A stretch of 64,000 bases of DNA, taken from assembly GCF_008704995.1 (NCBI RefSeq), contig NZ_CP023747.1, positions 3,808,501-3,872,500 of the forward strand. The letters run 5' to 3'. Source of the DNA: Streptomyces nodosus (GTDB taxonomy: Bacteria > Actinomycetota > Actinomycetes > Streptomycetales > Streptomycetaceae). Positions 17,552 through 27,009 of the stretch are shown here, one piece after another (the first letter of the stretch is position 1; each line of letters starts with the position of its first letter). The notes under the pieces are model-generated. The model searched no databases and was not told where the DNA came from. It worked only from the letters and a program-made list of their open reading frames with translations. A program made the translations under genes and the position numbers.

Positions 17552-17869
17552 ATGGCACAGGCATTGCGACCCAACACCACCGGTTCACTCCTCGCCAGCG
17601 ACGGAAAGACCCATCCCCTCCCGGACACCCTGCTCGTGGTGACCCTGGTGCTCGGGATCACGGCCTTCGTCACGGCGATGTTCCACCATCTGCATCTGAT
17701 CAGTTCCTGGGCCGGCCTGGTGGGGATCCTCCTCGGCGCATACGGGCAGTTCGTCTCCGTGACGACCCGCGAGCGCTTCGGTCTGATCCTGGGGCTCGGC
17801 GCCTCGGCCATCGGCTTCTTCCTCGGCATGGCACACGGCGGTCTGTTCGGCGGCGTCATCGGCGGCTGA
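17552..17869 (+). CDS. Conserved small membrane protein of unknown function
   Basis: The 105-residue protein has three hydrophobic segments at about residues 28-48, 54-72 and 78-100 and a glycine-rich end (GMAHGGLFGGVIGG). It starts at ATG 17552 with a strong site GCAGGAGGTGCC. No domain is recognised. It lies between the divergent rpsF operon and femX in an otherwise conserved block. Confidence 0.75.
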   Translation: MAQALRPNTTGSLLASDGKTHPLPDTLLVVTLVLGITAFVTAMFHHLHLISSWAGLVGILLGAYGQFVSVTTRERFGLILGLGASAIGFFLGMAHGGLFGGVIGG

Positions 17870-18051
17870 CGGGGCATCGGCCGTCGTCCGCGGGCGTCGT
17901 CGGGCGGGCCCACGGACGGCGGCCGACGTGCCCGAGGTGCACACAGGTTCGCCACACAGCCAGACGGGGCGCTCACAGGGCGCAGTAGGCTTCGGCGCGA
18001 GAGCCGGACCCCTGTACCCATGGGGACACGCCAGCCCGAGGAGCGCCCCGA

Positions 18052-19170
18052 ATGAGCCTGACCCTGAGGACGATCAGCCGCGAGCAGCATCTGGCGTACA
18101 TCCAGAGCCTGCCGGCGGCGAGCCACATGCAGGTCCCGGCCTGGGCAGACGTCAAAGCGGAATGGCGCTCGGAGAACCTCGGCTGGTTCGACAAGAACGA
18201 CCAACTGGTGGGCGTGGGGCTGGTGCTGTACCGCCAGCTGCCCAAGATCAAGCGCTACCTGGCGTACCTTCCCGAAGGCCCGGTCATCAACTGGTTCGCG
18301 CCGAACCTGGACGACTGGATCCAGCCGATGCTCGCGCACCTGAAGCATCAGGGCGCCTTCTCCGTGAAGATGGGCCCCCCGGTCGTCATCCGTCGCTGGG
18401 AGGCCGGTTCCATCAAGCAGGGCATCCAGAACCCGGATGTGAAGCGACTGCGCGACATCGAGGCCGATTTCATCGAGCCACGCGCCTTCGAGGTGGCCGA
18501 CAAGCTGCGCCGCATGGGCTGGCAGCAGGGTGAGGACGGCGGCGCCGGCTTCGGCGATGTGCAGCCCCGTTATGTCTACCAGGTGCCCCTCGCCAACCGC
18601 TCCCTGGAAGAGGTCCACAAGAACTTCAACCAGCTGTGGCGCCGCAACATCAAGAAGGCCGAGAAGGCGGGCGTGGAGGTTGTCCAGGGCGGCTACCAGG
18701 ACCTCGAGGAATGGCAGCGGCTGTACGAGATCACGGCCGTGCGCGACCACTTCAGGCCCCGGCCGCTGTCGTACTTCCAGCGCATGTGGACGGCCCTCAA
18801 CAGCGAGGACCCCAACAGGATGCGGCTCTACTTCGCCCGGCACAACGGCGTGAACCTGTCGGCGGCGACGATGCTGATCGTCGGCGGTCACGTCTGGTAC
18901 TCCTATGGGGCCTCCGACAACGTCGGCCGTGAGGTGCGGCCTTCGAACGCCATGCAGTGGCGGATGCTGCGCGACGCCTATGCGCTCGGCGCCACCGTCT
19001 ACGACCTGCGCGGCATCTCCGACTCCCTGGACGAGACCGACCACCTCTTCGGCCTGATCCAGTTCAAGGTGGGCACGGGCGGCGAGGCCGCCGAGTACAT
19101 CGGTGAGTGGGACTTCCCGCTCAACAAGCTGCTCCACAAGGCGCTCGACATCTATATGTCGCGCCGCTGA
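18052..19170 (+). CDS. femX: FemX/FemAB-type peptidoglycan bridge aminoacyltransferase
   Basis: The 372-residue protein has two GNAT-like subdomains of the FemABX family: the N-terminal SHMQVPAWADVKAEW and YRQLPKIKRYLAYLPEGPVI, and the central NFNQLWRRNIKKAEKAGVEV helix. The C-terminal domain is WYSYGASDNVGREVRPSNAMQWRML split around helix 4, with FKVGTGGEAAEYIGEWDFPL at the end. In Streptomyces, FemX adds the single Gly of the peptidoglycan bridge to lipid II using Gly-tRNA. The start is ATG 18052 with GAGGAG upstream. The next gene encodes an alanine-racemase-like enzyme. Confidence 0.92.
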   Translation: MSLTLRTISREQHLAYIQSLPAASHMQVPAWADVKAEWRSENLGWFDKNDQLVGVGLVLYRQLPKIKRYLAYLPEGPVINWFAPNLDDWIQPMLAHLKHQGAFSVKMGPPVVIRRWEAGSIKQGIQNPDVKRLRDIEADFIEPRAFEVADKLRRMGWQQGEDGGAGFGDVQPRYVYQVPLANRSLEEVHKNFNQLWRRNIKKAEKAGVEVVQGGYQDLEEWQRLYEITAVRDHFRPRPLSYFQRMWTALNSEDPNRMRLYFARHNGVNLSAATMLIVGGHVWYSYGASDNVGREVRPSNAMQWRMLRDAYALGATVYDLRGISDSLDETDHLFGLIQFKVGTGGEAAEYIGEWDFPLNKLLHKALDIYMSRR

Positions 19171-19275
19171 CGCCGGAGCGAGCGTGCTGGACCGCCGGGG
19201 TCGGCGGATCTGTCACCATAGTCCTTTTCTGACCTCTGACACACCGTAGCCACGAGAAAGGTTCGGGGACCGGCC

Positions 19276-20307
19276 ATGGCGCTCACGCTCTACGTCGACA
19301 CCGCGCGCTGGCGGGCACACCACAAGCAGGTGCAGGAGCAGTTCCCGGGGCTCGTCCCCGTCTGCAAGGGCAACGGCTACGGCTTCGGCCACGAGCGGCT
19401 GGCGGACGAGGCCACACGCCTGGGCTCGGACATCCTCGCCGTGGGCACCACGTACGAGGCGGCCCGCGTCAAGGACTGGTTCAGCGGCGACCTGCTGGTG
19501 CTGACGCCCTTCCGCCGGGGCGAGGAGCCCGTGCCGCTGCCCGATCGCGTCATCCGCTCCGTGTCGTCCGTGGACGGCGTCTACGGGTTGGTGGGCGCCC
19601 GTGTGGTCATCGAGGTGATGTCCTCGATGAAGCGGCACGGCGTGAGCGAGCAGGACCTGCCGAATCTGCACGCCGCCATCGAGAACGTCCGCCTCGAGGG
19701 CTTCGCCATCCACCTCCCGCTGGACCGCACCGACGGTTCCGACGCCGTCGAGGAGGTCATCGGCTGGATGGACCGGCTGCGTGCGGCCCGGCTGCCGCTG
19801 CACACGATGTTCGTCAGCCACCTCAAGTCCGAGGAACTGATCCGGCTGCAGCAGCAGTTCCCGCAGACACGCTTCCGCGCCCGCATCGGCACCCGGCTGT
19901 GGCTGGGGGACCATGACGCCACCGAGTACCGCGGGGCCGTCCTGGACGTCACCCGCATCGCCAAGGGCGAACGGTTCGGCTATCGGCAGCAGAAGGCGGC
20001 CTCGGACGGGTTCCTGGTCGTCGTGGCGGGCGGAACGTCACACGGGGTGGGTCTGGAGGCCCCCAAGGCCCTGCACGGCGTCATGCCGCGCGCCAAGGGC
20101 GTCGCCCGGGCGGGTCTGGCGACGGTGAACCGGAACCTCTCCCCGTTCGTCTGGGCGGGCAAGCAGCGTTGGTTCGCCGAGCCCCCGCACATGCAGGTCT
20201 CGATCCTCTTCATCCCCTCGGACACCACGGAGCCGAAGGTCGGTGACGAGTTGGTGGCCCATCTGCGGCACACCACCACGCAGTTCGACCGGATCCTCGA
20301 CCGCTGA
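19276..20307 (+). CDS. Alanine-racemase-like PLP-barrel protein
   Basis: The 343-residue protein shows the Alr N-terminal barrel: VDTARWRAHHKQVQ, then the PLP-lysine segment VPVCKGNGYGFGHERLA with Lys in the usual position, and IEVMSSMKRHGVSEQDL and RIGTRLWLGDH further on. Length is near that of true alanine racemase (about 370), but the Arg/Tyr catalytic partner of the C-terminal domain is not obvious. Linkage to femX suggests a peptidoglycan-related amino acid substrate. Racemase activity itself is not shown by the sequence. Confidence 0.75.
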   Translation: MALTLYVDTARWRAHHKQVQEQFPGLVPVCKGNGYGFGHERLADEATRLGSDILAVGTTYEAARVKDWFSGDLLVLTPFRRGEEPVPLPDRVIRSVSSVDGVYGLVGARVVIEVMSSMKRHGVSEQDLPNLHAAIENVRLEGFAIHLPLDRTDGSDAVEEVIGWMDRLRAARLPLHTMFVSHLKSEELIRLQQQFPQTRFRARIGTRLWLGDHDATEYRGAVLDVTRIAKGERFGYRQQKAASDGFLVVVAGGTSHGVGLEAPKALHGVMPRAKGVARAGLATVNRNLSPFVWAGKQRWFAEPPHMQVSILFIPSDTTEPKVGDELVAHLRHTTTQFDRILDR

Positions 20308-20344
20308 GGACGGCCGGCAGGGATCACCCGACCGCGAAGCGAGC

Positions 20345-20387
20345 ATGACGAAGGCCGTACACGGAGTCCGTGTACGGCCTTCGTCAT
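20345..20387. terminator. Bidirectional terminator, 21-bp stem
   Basis: Two 21-base arms (20345-20365 and 20367-20387) are perfect complements with one base between them, giving a long hairpin centred on 20366. It sits between the convergent alanine-racemase-like gene and the glycosyltransferase gene, so it can serve both. Confidence 0.9.
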
Positions 20388-20409
20388 GGCGCTTCCGCGG
20401 CCTGTTCGC

Positions 20410-21927
20410 TCAGAGCGAACCGCTGCCCGTGAACTCCGGGTCCCGGCTGCCCCACTCCACAGACGTTCCGTCGGACGGCACCGTGTGCTGCGGCGAACGG
20501 GCGGCGGCCCCGAGCACAAAGACATCCGGCGCGCCGTCCAGGACGCCACCCGACGGATCGTCGTCCCCCGCCAGGCGCACCATGTCCCGTTCCGGCATGA
20601 AGATGTCGCGTACGACGACGGCGCACAGATAGAGCGTCCCCAGCAGATGGACCGCGATGGCGACCTGGTACCCGTCGGTCGGCAGGCCCTTGTGGGCGTC
20701 TCCGCTGGTCGTGTACGCGAGATACATCCAGATCCCGAGGAAATAGGCCACCTCGCAGGCCTGCCAGATCAGGAAGTCGCGCCAGCGCGGCCGGGCCAGC
20801 GCGGCGAGGGGGACCAACCACAGCACATACTGCGGCGAGTAGACCTTGTTGGTGAGGATGAACACGGCGACGACCAGGAACGCGAGCTGCGCAAAACGCG
20901 GACGGCGTGGAGCCGTGAACGTGATCGCGGCGATGCCCGCACAGGCCAGCAGCATCATGATCATGGCGTAGGCATTGGCCGCGTCCTTGGTGATCTCGAT
21001 GTCGAACCAGCGCGAGACGAAGAGGAAGACCGAGCCGAAGTCGACACCACGCTCCTGGCTGAAGCTGTAGAACTTCGCCCAGCCCTCGGGGGCGAGGAGC
21101 ATCACCGGCAGATTGACCACCAGCCACGCCCCCACGGCGCCCAGCAGGGCGGTGGTGTACTCCCGCCATCGGCCGGCCCGCCAGCACAGCAGCAGGAGCG
21201 GTCCCAGCACCAGGAACGGATAGAACTTGGCGGCGGTGGCGAGCCCCACCAGGATGCCGAACGCCAGAACTCGGCCGCGCGACCACATCAGCATCGCCGC
21301 GGCCAGCAGGGCCACCGCGAGCAGGTCCCAGTTGATGGTGGCGGTCAGCGCGAACGCGGGCGCCAGGGCGACCAGGAGGCCGTCCCAGGGGCGCCGGCGG
21401 TGCAGGCGCGCGGTGCATACGGCGATGACCGCGGCGCACACCATGAGCATCCCGGCATTGACCATCCAGTAGGTCTGCTCCCGGACCTGGAGGGTGCCGC
21501 TGCCCGGGGTCAGCCATGAGGCGACCTCCATGAACACTCCGGTGAGCACCGGGTATTCGAGGTAGGACATATCGCCGGGGAGCTTGTCGAAGTAGGGCAC
21601 GAGTCCGTCGGCGAAGCCGCGCCCCTGGTAGAGGTGCGGAATATCCGAGTAGCACGCGTGCGTGTACTGCGCACCGGCGCCGAAGAACCAGCCGCTGTCG
21701 TAGCAGGGCAGCTTCTGGATCATGCCGAGGGCGAACATTCCGATCCCGACGAGCGCCACGACCCGTACGGGAGTCCACCAGGACGTCCCGAGCAGGGCGC
21801 GTCGCCCGAGCGGACCGCCGATGAGCTCACTGCCGACCGCCGCGACCTCATCCTCCCGGGTAGGCCGCACCGTCTCCGGCTCATGGACGCCTGCTCGCGT
21901 CGTGTCTGCACTGGGCATGGGGTTCAT
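20410..21927 (-). CDS. GT87-family (DUF2029) membrane glycosyltransferase
   Basis: The 505-residue protein has about ten to eleven membrane segments. A large extracytoplasmic loop after helix 1 contains CYDSGWFFGAGAQYTHACYSDIP split over two Cys, and GDMSYLEYPVLTG resembles the catalytic loop of polyprenyl-phosphate mannosyltransferases. The C-terminal 60 residues are soluble and acidic. GT87 enzymes transfer mannose from polyprenyl-phosphomannose to cell-envelope glycans. ATG 21918 (MPSADT) is an alternative start. Confidence 0.8.
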   Translation of the reverse strand: MNPMPSADTTRAGVHEPETVRPTREDEVAAVGSELIGGPLGRRALLGTSWWTPVRVVALVGIGMFALGMIQKLPCYDSGWFFGAGAQYTHACYSDIPHLYQGRGFADGLVPYFDKLPGDMSYLEYPVLTGVFMEVASWLTPGSGTLQVREQTYWMVNAGMLMVCAAVIAVCTARLHRRRPWDGLLVALAPAFALTATINWDLLAVALLAAAMLMWSRGRVLAFGILVGLATAAKFYPFLVLGPLLLLCWRAGRWREYTTALLGAVGAWLVVNLPVMLLAPEGWAKFYSFSQERGVDFGSVFLFVSRWFDIEITKDAANAYAMIMMLLACAGIAAITFTAPRRPRFAQLAFLVVAVFILTNKVYSPQYVLWLVPLAALARPRWRDFLIWQACEVAYFLGIWMYLAYTTSGDAHKGLPTDGYQVAIAVHLLGTLYLCAVVVRDIFMPERDMVRLAGDDDPSGGVLDGAPDVFVLGAAARSPQHTVPSDGTSVEWGSRDPEFTGSGSL

Positions 21928-21954
21928 CCTGCCGCATGCGCCCGGGAAAGCGAT

Positions 21955-21989
21955 GAGGGCCGCCCCACCTCGTCGGTGGGGCGGCCCTC
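21955..21989 (-). terminator. Terminator downstream of the PBP gene
   Basis: GAGGGCCGCCCCACC (21955-21969) pairs perfectly with GGTGGGGCGGCCCTC (21975-21989) across TCGTC. It lies between the PBP stop and the following same-strand glycosyltransferase gene, so it separates the two transcripts. Confidence 0.88.
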
Positions 21990-21999
21990 GCCGGTCGAT

Positions 22000-22013
22000 G
22001 TTTCATGTGAAAC
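22000..22013. promoter_or_regulatory. parS-like site, one mismatch
   Basis: GTTTCATGTGAAAC has CATGTG in place of the central CACGTG. Its centre is exactly 19 bp from that of the perfect parS at 22019. Confidence 0.7.
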
Positions 22014-22018
22014 GGAGC

Positions 22019-22032
22019 GTTTCACGTGAAAC
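22019..22032. promoter_or_regulatory. parS: parS site (perfect)
   Basis: Exact GTTTCACGTGAAAC between the PBP stop and its terminator, paired with the near-parS 19 bp away. Confidence 0.93.
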
Positions 22033-22046
22033 ACGGTCGATAACGG

Positions 22047-24782
22047 CTAACCGTTAGGACCTCCCAAGAATCCTCCGTTGTCGCCGCCTTTGTTTCCGCC
22101 GCCGTTCGCGTTCCCGGGGGACTCTGCGGGCGGCGAGGTCACTCCGCCTGCGTCGCCTCCGTCGGTACCGCCGTTGTTCCCGATACCGCCGTTGCCGTTG
22201 CCGCCGTTGTTGCCATTGCCGCCGTTGTTGCCATTGCCGCCGTTGTTCTTGCACCTCCAGTCGAAGGGGGCGCATTCATCGCTCTGCGACGGCGAGGGCG
22301 ATTCCTGTGTCTCACTCGGCGTCGGGGAGGGCGACTCGGTCTCCGTCTCGCTCGCCGTCGGCGAGGGCGTCGCACTCGGGCTCGGGAGGGCGTTGATGAC
22401 CTCGCCGATGGGCTCGGGCGTCGGGAACTTCTTCGCGGGCGTCCCCTTGAGCGCATCTGCCATGTAGTCGTGCCAGATCTGGGCCGGGAACGAGGCGCCG
22501 TGGATCTTCTTCTCTCCACCCGTTCCGAACATGGAGAGGAACTGACGGGACTTGTTGTTCTCGTCGTCGTCCATCCGGAACATGCTGATCGCGGTGGACA
22601 GCTGCGGGGTGTAGCCGACGAACCAGGCGGACTTGTTCTCGTCGGTGGTACCGGTCTTGCCGGCCACATCGCGTCCGGGCAGCTTGGCCGCGGTACCGGT
22701 ACCCGCGTCGACCACGGTCTTGAGGACGTCGGTCACATTGTCCGCGACATCCGAGCGGAAAACCCGCTTGGTCGCCTTGGCGTGTTCATAGGCCAGCCCG
22801 TCCTTGCTGGTGACCTTCTCGACCGAGTAGGGGTCGTTCCTCCCGCCGCTGTTCGCGAAGGTGGCATAGGCGCCGGCCATACGGATCGCACTGGGAGAGG
22901 AGGTGCCGATGGAGAAGGACGGGTAGTTGGTGCCCACCAGGCTGCTCTCCAGAACGCCCGCGTCCAGGGCGGTCTGCTCGACCTTGTCCAGGCCTACGTC
23001 CATGCCGAGCTGGACATAGGCGGAGTTGACCGAGAACTGCATCGCCTCACGCAGATCGACCATATAGGTGGGCGGGTTGAGCGACTCGTCACCGTCGTTG
23101 GTCTGCAGCCACTCCTTGCCCTTGTCGTCCCTCCAGATCGACCCGTTGTATTCCTTGATCTTGAGCTTGTTCTGTGCGCTGTACAGGCTCTTGGGAGAGG
23201 CAAGCGTGCGTTCGTCCTGGGACTGATCCTCCCGTGCGATCTCCGGGTCGCGGACGCCCCACTTCATCGCCGCCGCCAGAACGAACGGCTTGAACGTCGA
23301 ACCCACCTGGGCATTAGTCTGGTCGGCGTTGTTGGTGAAGTGCTTGGTCGCGTCCTCACCGCCGTAGATCGCCTTGATGGCACCGGTGGCCACGTCCAAG
23401 GACGCCCCGCCGAACTGGACGTACTTGTCCGTCTCCGGACGCTCGTCGGGCTTGATCTTGGCCTTCCGGACCTTCTGCACAGCTGCCTCGAGCTCGTCGA
23501 CCTTCTTCTTGTCGAACGTCGTATAGATCGAGTAGCCGCCCGTGCGCAGCTTGTCTTCCGTGATGTGGGTCGTGTCCTTGTGTGACACCAGATAGCCGTT
23601 GGCCAGGTCGACGAGGTAACCGATCTGCCCACTGAGCTGGGTGTTGGACCGCGGGTTCTGGACCTTGGGGAGGTCCTTGTACTGGCCCCGCACCCCGGCG
23701 TCCAGATGCCCGTACTGGACCATCTTGTCGAGGGTGTCCTGCATCTGGAGCTTTGCCCGCTTGGTGTTGGCCGCAGGCGTCGCGTACTTCGGGTCGATGG
23801 ACGTGGCGCCCGCGGGGTCGTAGTACGTGGCGCCCTTGAGCATCGCAGCGAGGAAGGCGCACTCGCCCGGGTTCAGCTTGGAGGCTTCCTTGTTGAAGTA
23901 CGCGTGAGCGGCCGCCTGAAGCCCGTAGGCGCTGCGGCCGTAGTACGCGGAGTTCAGGTAGCCGGCCATGATCTGCTGCTTGGAGACCGTGGCCCCCACC
24001 TTGATCGAGATGAAGATCTCCTTGAACTTCCGGGAGATCGTCTGCGACTGGTCGTCCAGTCGCGCGTTCTTCACATACTGCTGGGTGATGGTGGAGCCAC
24101 CCTGCGTCTGACCACCGGTGGCCATGTTGAACAAGGCACGTGCGATGCCGTTGGGGTCGACGCCGCTGTCCGTCTCGAAGCTCTTGTTCTCCTGCGAGAT
24201 GACGGCATACCGCATCGCCTTGGGGATCTGCTCGTAGTTGATGATCTGACGGTTGACCTCACCGCCGGTGGCGACCATCTGCGAGCCGTCGGACCAGTAG
24301 TAGACGTTGTTCTGCGCCTCCGCGGTCTCCGCGACGACGGGCACGCTCACCATGGCGTACCCGATACCCGCGACCGCCACCAGGCTTCCTATGAAGCCGA
24401 TGAACAGACCCGACACCAACTTCCACGACGGCACCCAGCGCGCGGCTCCGTCCTTGCCCGCTCGCGGATAGTCGATGAAGCGCTTCTTGCCGGAGGGGGC
24501 GCTGCGCCCCCTCCCTCGTGCGGGCCCGTTCGGGCCCCCGGGGCCGCGCCCCGGGCCGTCGGCCGCTCTGCGCCGACCACCCCCATTCCTCTGTGCGGCC
24601 CGCCGGGCCTCGGCACGGCTTCCGTACGGGCGCTCCCCATCTCCGTCTCCATGGGAGTCGGAAGGTGACCCGCTGGCGCCTCGCGGTGCCGCACGGCGGC
24701 CGGAGGGAGCCGACTGGCCGCGTCGGGGCGCGGCACGTCCGCCTCCCTGCGACTGCGGCGGTTTGCGACGGTGCTCGCTCAT
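22047..24782 (-). CDS. Class A penicillin-binding protein (transglycosylase-transpeptidase, PonA-like)
   Basis: The 911-residue protein has a cytoplasmic Pro/Arg/Gly-rich N-terminus of about 120 residues and one membrane anchor (LVSGLFIGFIGSLVAVAGIGY). Its GT51 domain carries ISQENKSFETDSGVDP and QGGSTITQQYVKNA. The transpeptidase domain has GSTFKPFVLAAAMKWG as SxxK, SVNSAYVQLG as SxN and KTGTTDENKSAWFVG as the KTG motif. Ser/Thr/Pro-rich and then Gly/Asn repeats (NGNNGG units) follow. It polymerises and cross-links peptidoglycan. The start is ATG 24782 with GAGGAG upstream. Confidence 0.95.
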   Translation of the reverse strand: MSEHRRKPPQSQGGGRAAPRRGQSAPSGRRAAPRGASGSPSDSHGDGDGERPYGSRAEARRAAQRNGGGRRRAADGPGRGPGGPNGPARGRGRSAPSGKKRFIDYPRAGKDGAARWVPSWKLVSGLFIGFIGSLVAVAGIGYAMVSVPVVAETAEAQNNVYYWSDGSQMVATGGEVNRQIINYEQIPKAMRYAVISQENKSFETDSGVDPNGIARALFNMATGGQTQGGSTITQQYVKNARLDDQSQTISRKFKEIFISIKVGATVSKQQIMAGYLNSAYYGRSAYGLQAAAHAYFNKEASKLNPGECAFLAAMLKGATYYDPAGATSIDPKYATPAANTKRAKLQMQDTLDKMVQYGHLDAGVRGQYKDLPKVQNPRSNTQLSGQIGYLVDLANGYLVSHKDTTHITEDKLRTGGYSIYTTFDKKKVDELEAAVQKVRKAKIKPDERPETDKYVQFGGASLDVATGAIKAIYGGEDATKHFTNNADQTNAQVGSTFKPFVLAAAMKWGVRDPEIAREDQSQDERTLASPKSLYSAQNKLKIKEYNGSIWRDDKGKEWLQTNDGDESLNPPTYMVDLREAMQFSVNSAYVQLGMDVGLDKVEQTALDAGVLESSLVGTNYPSFSIGTSSPSAIRMAGAYATFANSGGRNDPYSVEKVTSKDGLAYEHAKATKRVFRSDVADNVTDVLKTVVDAGTGTAAKLPGRDVAGKTGTTDENKSAWFVGYTPQLSTAISMFRMDDDENNKSRQFLSMFGTGGEKKIHGASFPAQIWHDYMADALKGTPAKKFPTPEPIGEVINALPSPSATPSPTASETETESPSPTPSETQESPSPSQSDECAPFDWRCKNNGGNGNNGGNGNNGGNGNGGIGNNGGTDGGDAGGVTSPPAESPGNANGGGNKGGDNGGFLGGPNG
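22201..22249. repeat. 18-bp tandem repeat in the PBP C-terminus
   Basis: CCGCCGTTGTTGCCATTG is repeated exactly at 22201-22218 and 22219-22236, with a third partial copy to 22249. In the PBP frame each unit encodes Asn-Gly-Asn-Asn-Gly-Gly. Such exact repeats can change copy number by slippage. Confidence 0.85.
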
Positions 24783-25156
24783 CGAACGATTACTCCTCGG
24801 GCAGGCGCATCCTGGCGCGCCTGGAAACGGCGGCTGGTTTCCGGTCCCCCCGAAGTACGGATGGGGTCGTTTGCGCATTCACCCGTACTGCACCGGTGAC
24901 GAGGACATCCCCTGCCGTCACTCGGTTCCCGGTGATGTGCATGCCGCACAGACTACGCACCACCAAAACCTGCCTAGCCCCGAACTTCACCCCAAACCAC
25001 TCAACTTGCATCCCACAAATCGGTGATGTGACCCCGTTCACTGTGCCCCCTCTTGTCGCATCCCGGGGCGCGTTCTATCGTCTGGATGTATCGAGTCGAT
25101 ACATCGAGGCGACATAATGACCGTGCGGACGTGACAGCAGGCGGAAGGAGGCGCGC
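24783..25156. promoter_or_regulatory. Divergent PBP / PadR promoter region
   Basis: The 374-base gap between divergent genes has no credible CDS. The PBP half is relatively AT-rich (CCAAAACCTGCC, CCACAAATCGG) and the padR half contains the strong dyad described separately. The promoters of both genes must lie here. Confidence 0.6.
25086..25104. promoter_or_regulatory. Perfect 19-bp dyad, probable PadR operator
   Basis: ATGTATCGA (25086-25094) and TCGATACAT (25096-25104) are exact complements around a single G. It covers the likely -35 of padR; a CATAAT -10-like hexamer follows at 25113-25118. PadR regulators usually bind ATGT/ACAT dyads, so autoregulation is likely. Confidence 0.72.
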
Positions 25157-25837
25157 ATGAGCCGGCGTTCCGGGATCCTTGAGTTCGCCGTTCTCGGCCT
25201 GCTCCGCGAGTCCCCGATGCACGGCTATGAGCTGCGCAAACGGCTCAATACATCACTGGGTGTGTTCCGTGCGTTCAGCTACGGGACGCTCTACCCGTGC
25301 CTCAAGACGCTGGTCGTCAACGGCTGGTTGACCGAGGAATCGGGTGGCACGTCCGACGACGCCCTCGCCGCTCCGCTCGCGGGGCGCCGCGCCAAGATCG
25401 TCTATCGGTTGACGGCACAGGGTAAGGAGCACTTCGAGGAACTGCTCTCACAGACGGGTCCGGACGCCTACGAGGACGAGCACTTCGCCGCTCGTTTCGC
25501 CTTCTTCGGCCAGACCTCCCGCGATGTGCGCATGCGCGTCCTGGAGGGCCGCCGCAGCCGGCTGGAGGAGCGTCTGGAGAAGATGCGTGCCTCTCTGACG
25601 CGCACCCGGGAGCGCCTCGACGATTACACCCTTGAGCTCCAGCGCCACGGGATGGAGTCCGTGGAGCGCGAAGTGCGCTGGCTGAACGAGCTCATCGAGA
25701 GCGAGCGGGCCGGACGGGACCTCAGGGGTACCGCCACCGACGGCTCCGCTCGTACCAGCACATCTGGAGAGACGGGCGGCCTGCCCCGGCATCGGGACAG
25801 CACCCGGCCGGATCCGTCCGACGACACCACCACGTGA
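25157..25837 (+). CDS. PadR-family transcriptional regulator
   Basis: The 226-residue protein begins with the PadR winged helix: [20 protein letters not shown], then [20 protein letters not shown] and [20 protein letters not shown]. The C-terminal dimerisation coiled coil (Vir_C-type, about residues 130-190) precedes a charged tail. The start is ATG 25157 with GGAAGGAGG upstream. It is divergent from the PBP gene and next to ino1, so either could be controlled by it; the dyad upstream supports at least autoregulation. Confidence 0.9.
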   Translation: MSRRSGILEFAVLGLLRESPMHGYELRKRLNTSLGVFRAFSYGTLYPCLKTLVVNGWLTEESGGTSDDALAAPLAGRRAKIVYRLTAQGKEHFEELLSQTGPDAYEDEHFAARFAFFGQTSRDVRMRVLEGRRSRLEERLEKMRASLTRTRERLDDYTLELQRHGMESVEREVRWLNELIESERAGRDLRGTATDGSARTSTSGETGGLPRHRDSTRPDPSDDTTT

Positions 25838-25881
25838 GGTCCAGTCGGGGCTTCACCTCGTACACACAGGGAGCAACCGGA

Positions 25882-26964
25882 ATGGGTTCGGTTCGCGTAG
25901 CCATCGTCGGTGTGGGCAACTGCGCCGCATCGCTGGTGCAGGGAGTCGAGTACTACAAGGACGCCGACCCGGCGTCCAAGGTCCCGGGTCTGATGCACGT
26001 CCAGTTCGGCGACTACCACGTCCGCGACATCGAGTTCGTCGCCGCGTTCGACGTGGACGCCAAGAAGGTCGGCCTCGACCTGGCGGACGCCATCGGCGCC
26101 TCGGAGAACAACACCATCAAGATCTGCGACGTGCCGTCCACCGGCGTGACGGTCCAGCGCGGCCACACCCACGACGGTCTCGGCAAGTACTACCGCGAGA
26201 CCATCGAGGAGTCCGCCGAGGCCCCGGTCGACATCGTCCAGGTCCTCAAGGACAAGCAGGTCGATGTCCTCGTCTGCTACCTGCCGGTCGGCTCCGAGGC
26301 CGCGGCGAAGTTCTACGCCCAGTGCGCCATCGACGCCAAGGTCGCCTTCGTCAACGCCCTCCCGGTCTTCATCGCCGGCACCAAGGAGTGGGCCGACAAG
26401 TTCACCGAGGCCGGTGTCCCGATCGTCGGTGACGACATCAAGTCCCAGGTCGGCGCCACCATCACACACCGCGTCATGGCGAAGCTGTTCGAGGACCGGG
26501 GTGTCGTCCTGGACCGCACGATGCAGCTGAACGTCGGCGGCAACATGGACTTCAAGAACATGCTCGAGCGTGACCGGCTGGAGTCCAAGAAGATCTCCAA
26601 GACGCAGGCCGTCACCTCGCAGATCCCCGACCGGGACCTCGGCGAGAAGAACGTCCACATCGGCCCGTCGGACTACGTGGCCTGGCTGGACGACCGCAAG
26701 TGGGCGTACGTCCGCCTCGAGGGCCGTGCGTTCGGCGACGTCCCGCTCAACCTGGAGTACAAGCTCGAGGTCTGGGACTCCCCGAACTCCGCGGGTGTCA
26801 TCATCGACGCGCTGCGCGCCGCGAAGATCGCCAAGGACCGTGGCATCGGTGGCCCGATCCTGTCGGCGTCCTCGTACTTCATGAAGTCCCCGCCGGTCCA
26901 GTACTTCGACGACGAGGCCCGCGAGAACGTCGAGAAGTTCATCAAGGGCGAGGTCGAGCGCTGA
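25882..26964 (+). CDS. ino1: myo-inositol-1-phosphate synthase
   Basis: The 360-residue protein has the NAD-binding [19 protein letters not shown] at the N-terminus, [19 protein letters not shown], the family segment [18 protein letters not shown], and [17 protein letters not shown]. It converts glucose 6-phosphate to inositol 1-phosphate, the first step to mycothiol and phosphatidylinositol in actinomycetes. The start is ATG 25882 with GGGAG upstream. The downstream terminator ends the transcript. Neighbouring padR may regulate it. Confidence 0.95.
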   Translation: MGSVRVAIVGVGNCAASLVQGVEYYKDADPASKVPGLMHVQFGDYHVRDIEFVAAFDVDAKKVGLDLADAIGASENNTIKICDVPSTGVTVQRGHTHDGLGKYYRETIEESAEAPVDIVQVLKDKQVDVLVCYLPVGSEAAAKFYAQCAIDAKVAFVNALPVFIAGTKEWADKFTEAGVPIVGDDIKSQVGATITHRVMAKLFEDRGVVLDRTMQLNVGGNMDFKNMLERDRLESKKISKTQAVTSQIPDRDLGEKNVHIGPSDYVAWLDDRKWAYVRLEGRAFGDVPLNLEYKLEVWDSPNSAGVIIDALRAAKIAKDRGIGGPILSASSYFMKSPPVQYFDDEARENVEKFIKGEVER

Positions 26965-27009
26965 CGACAGCGCCACGCCGCGCGTCCAGGCCGTTCAACC
27001 GGTCTTCTC

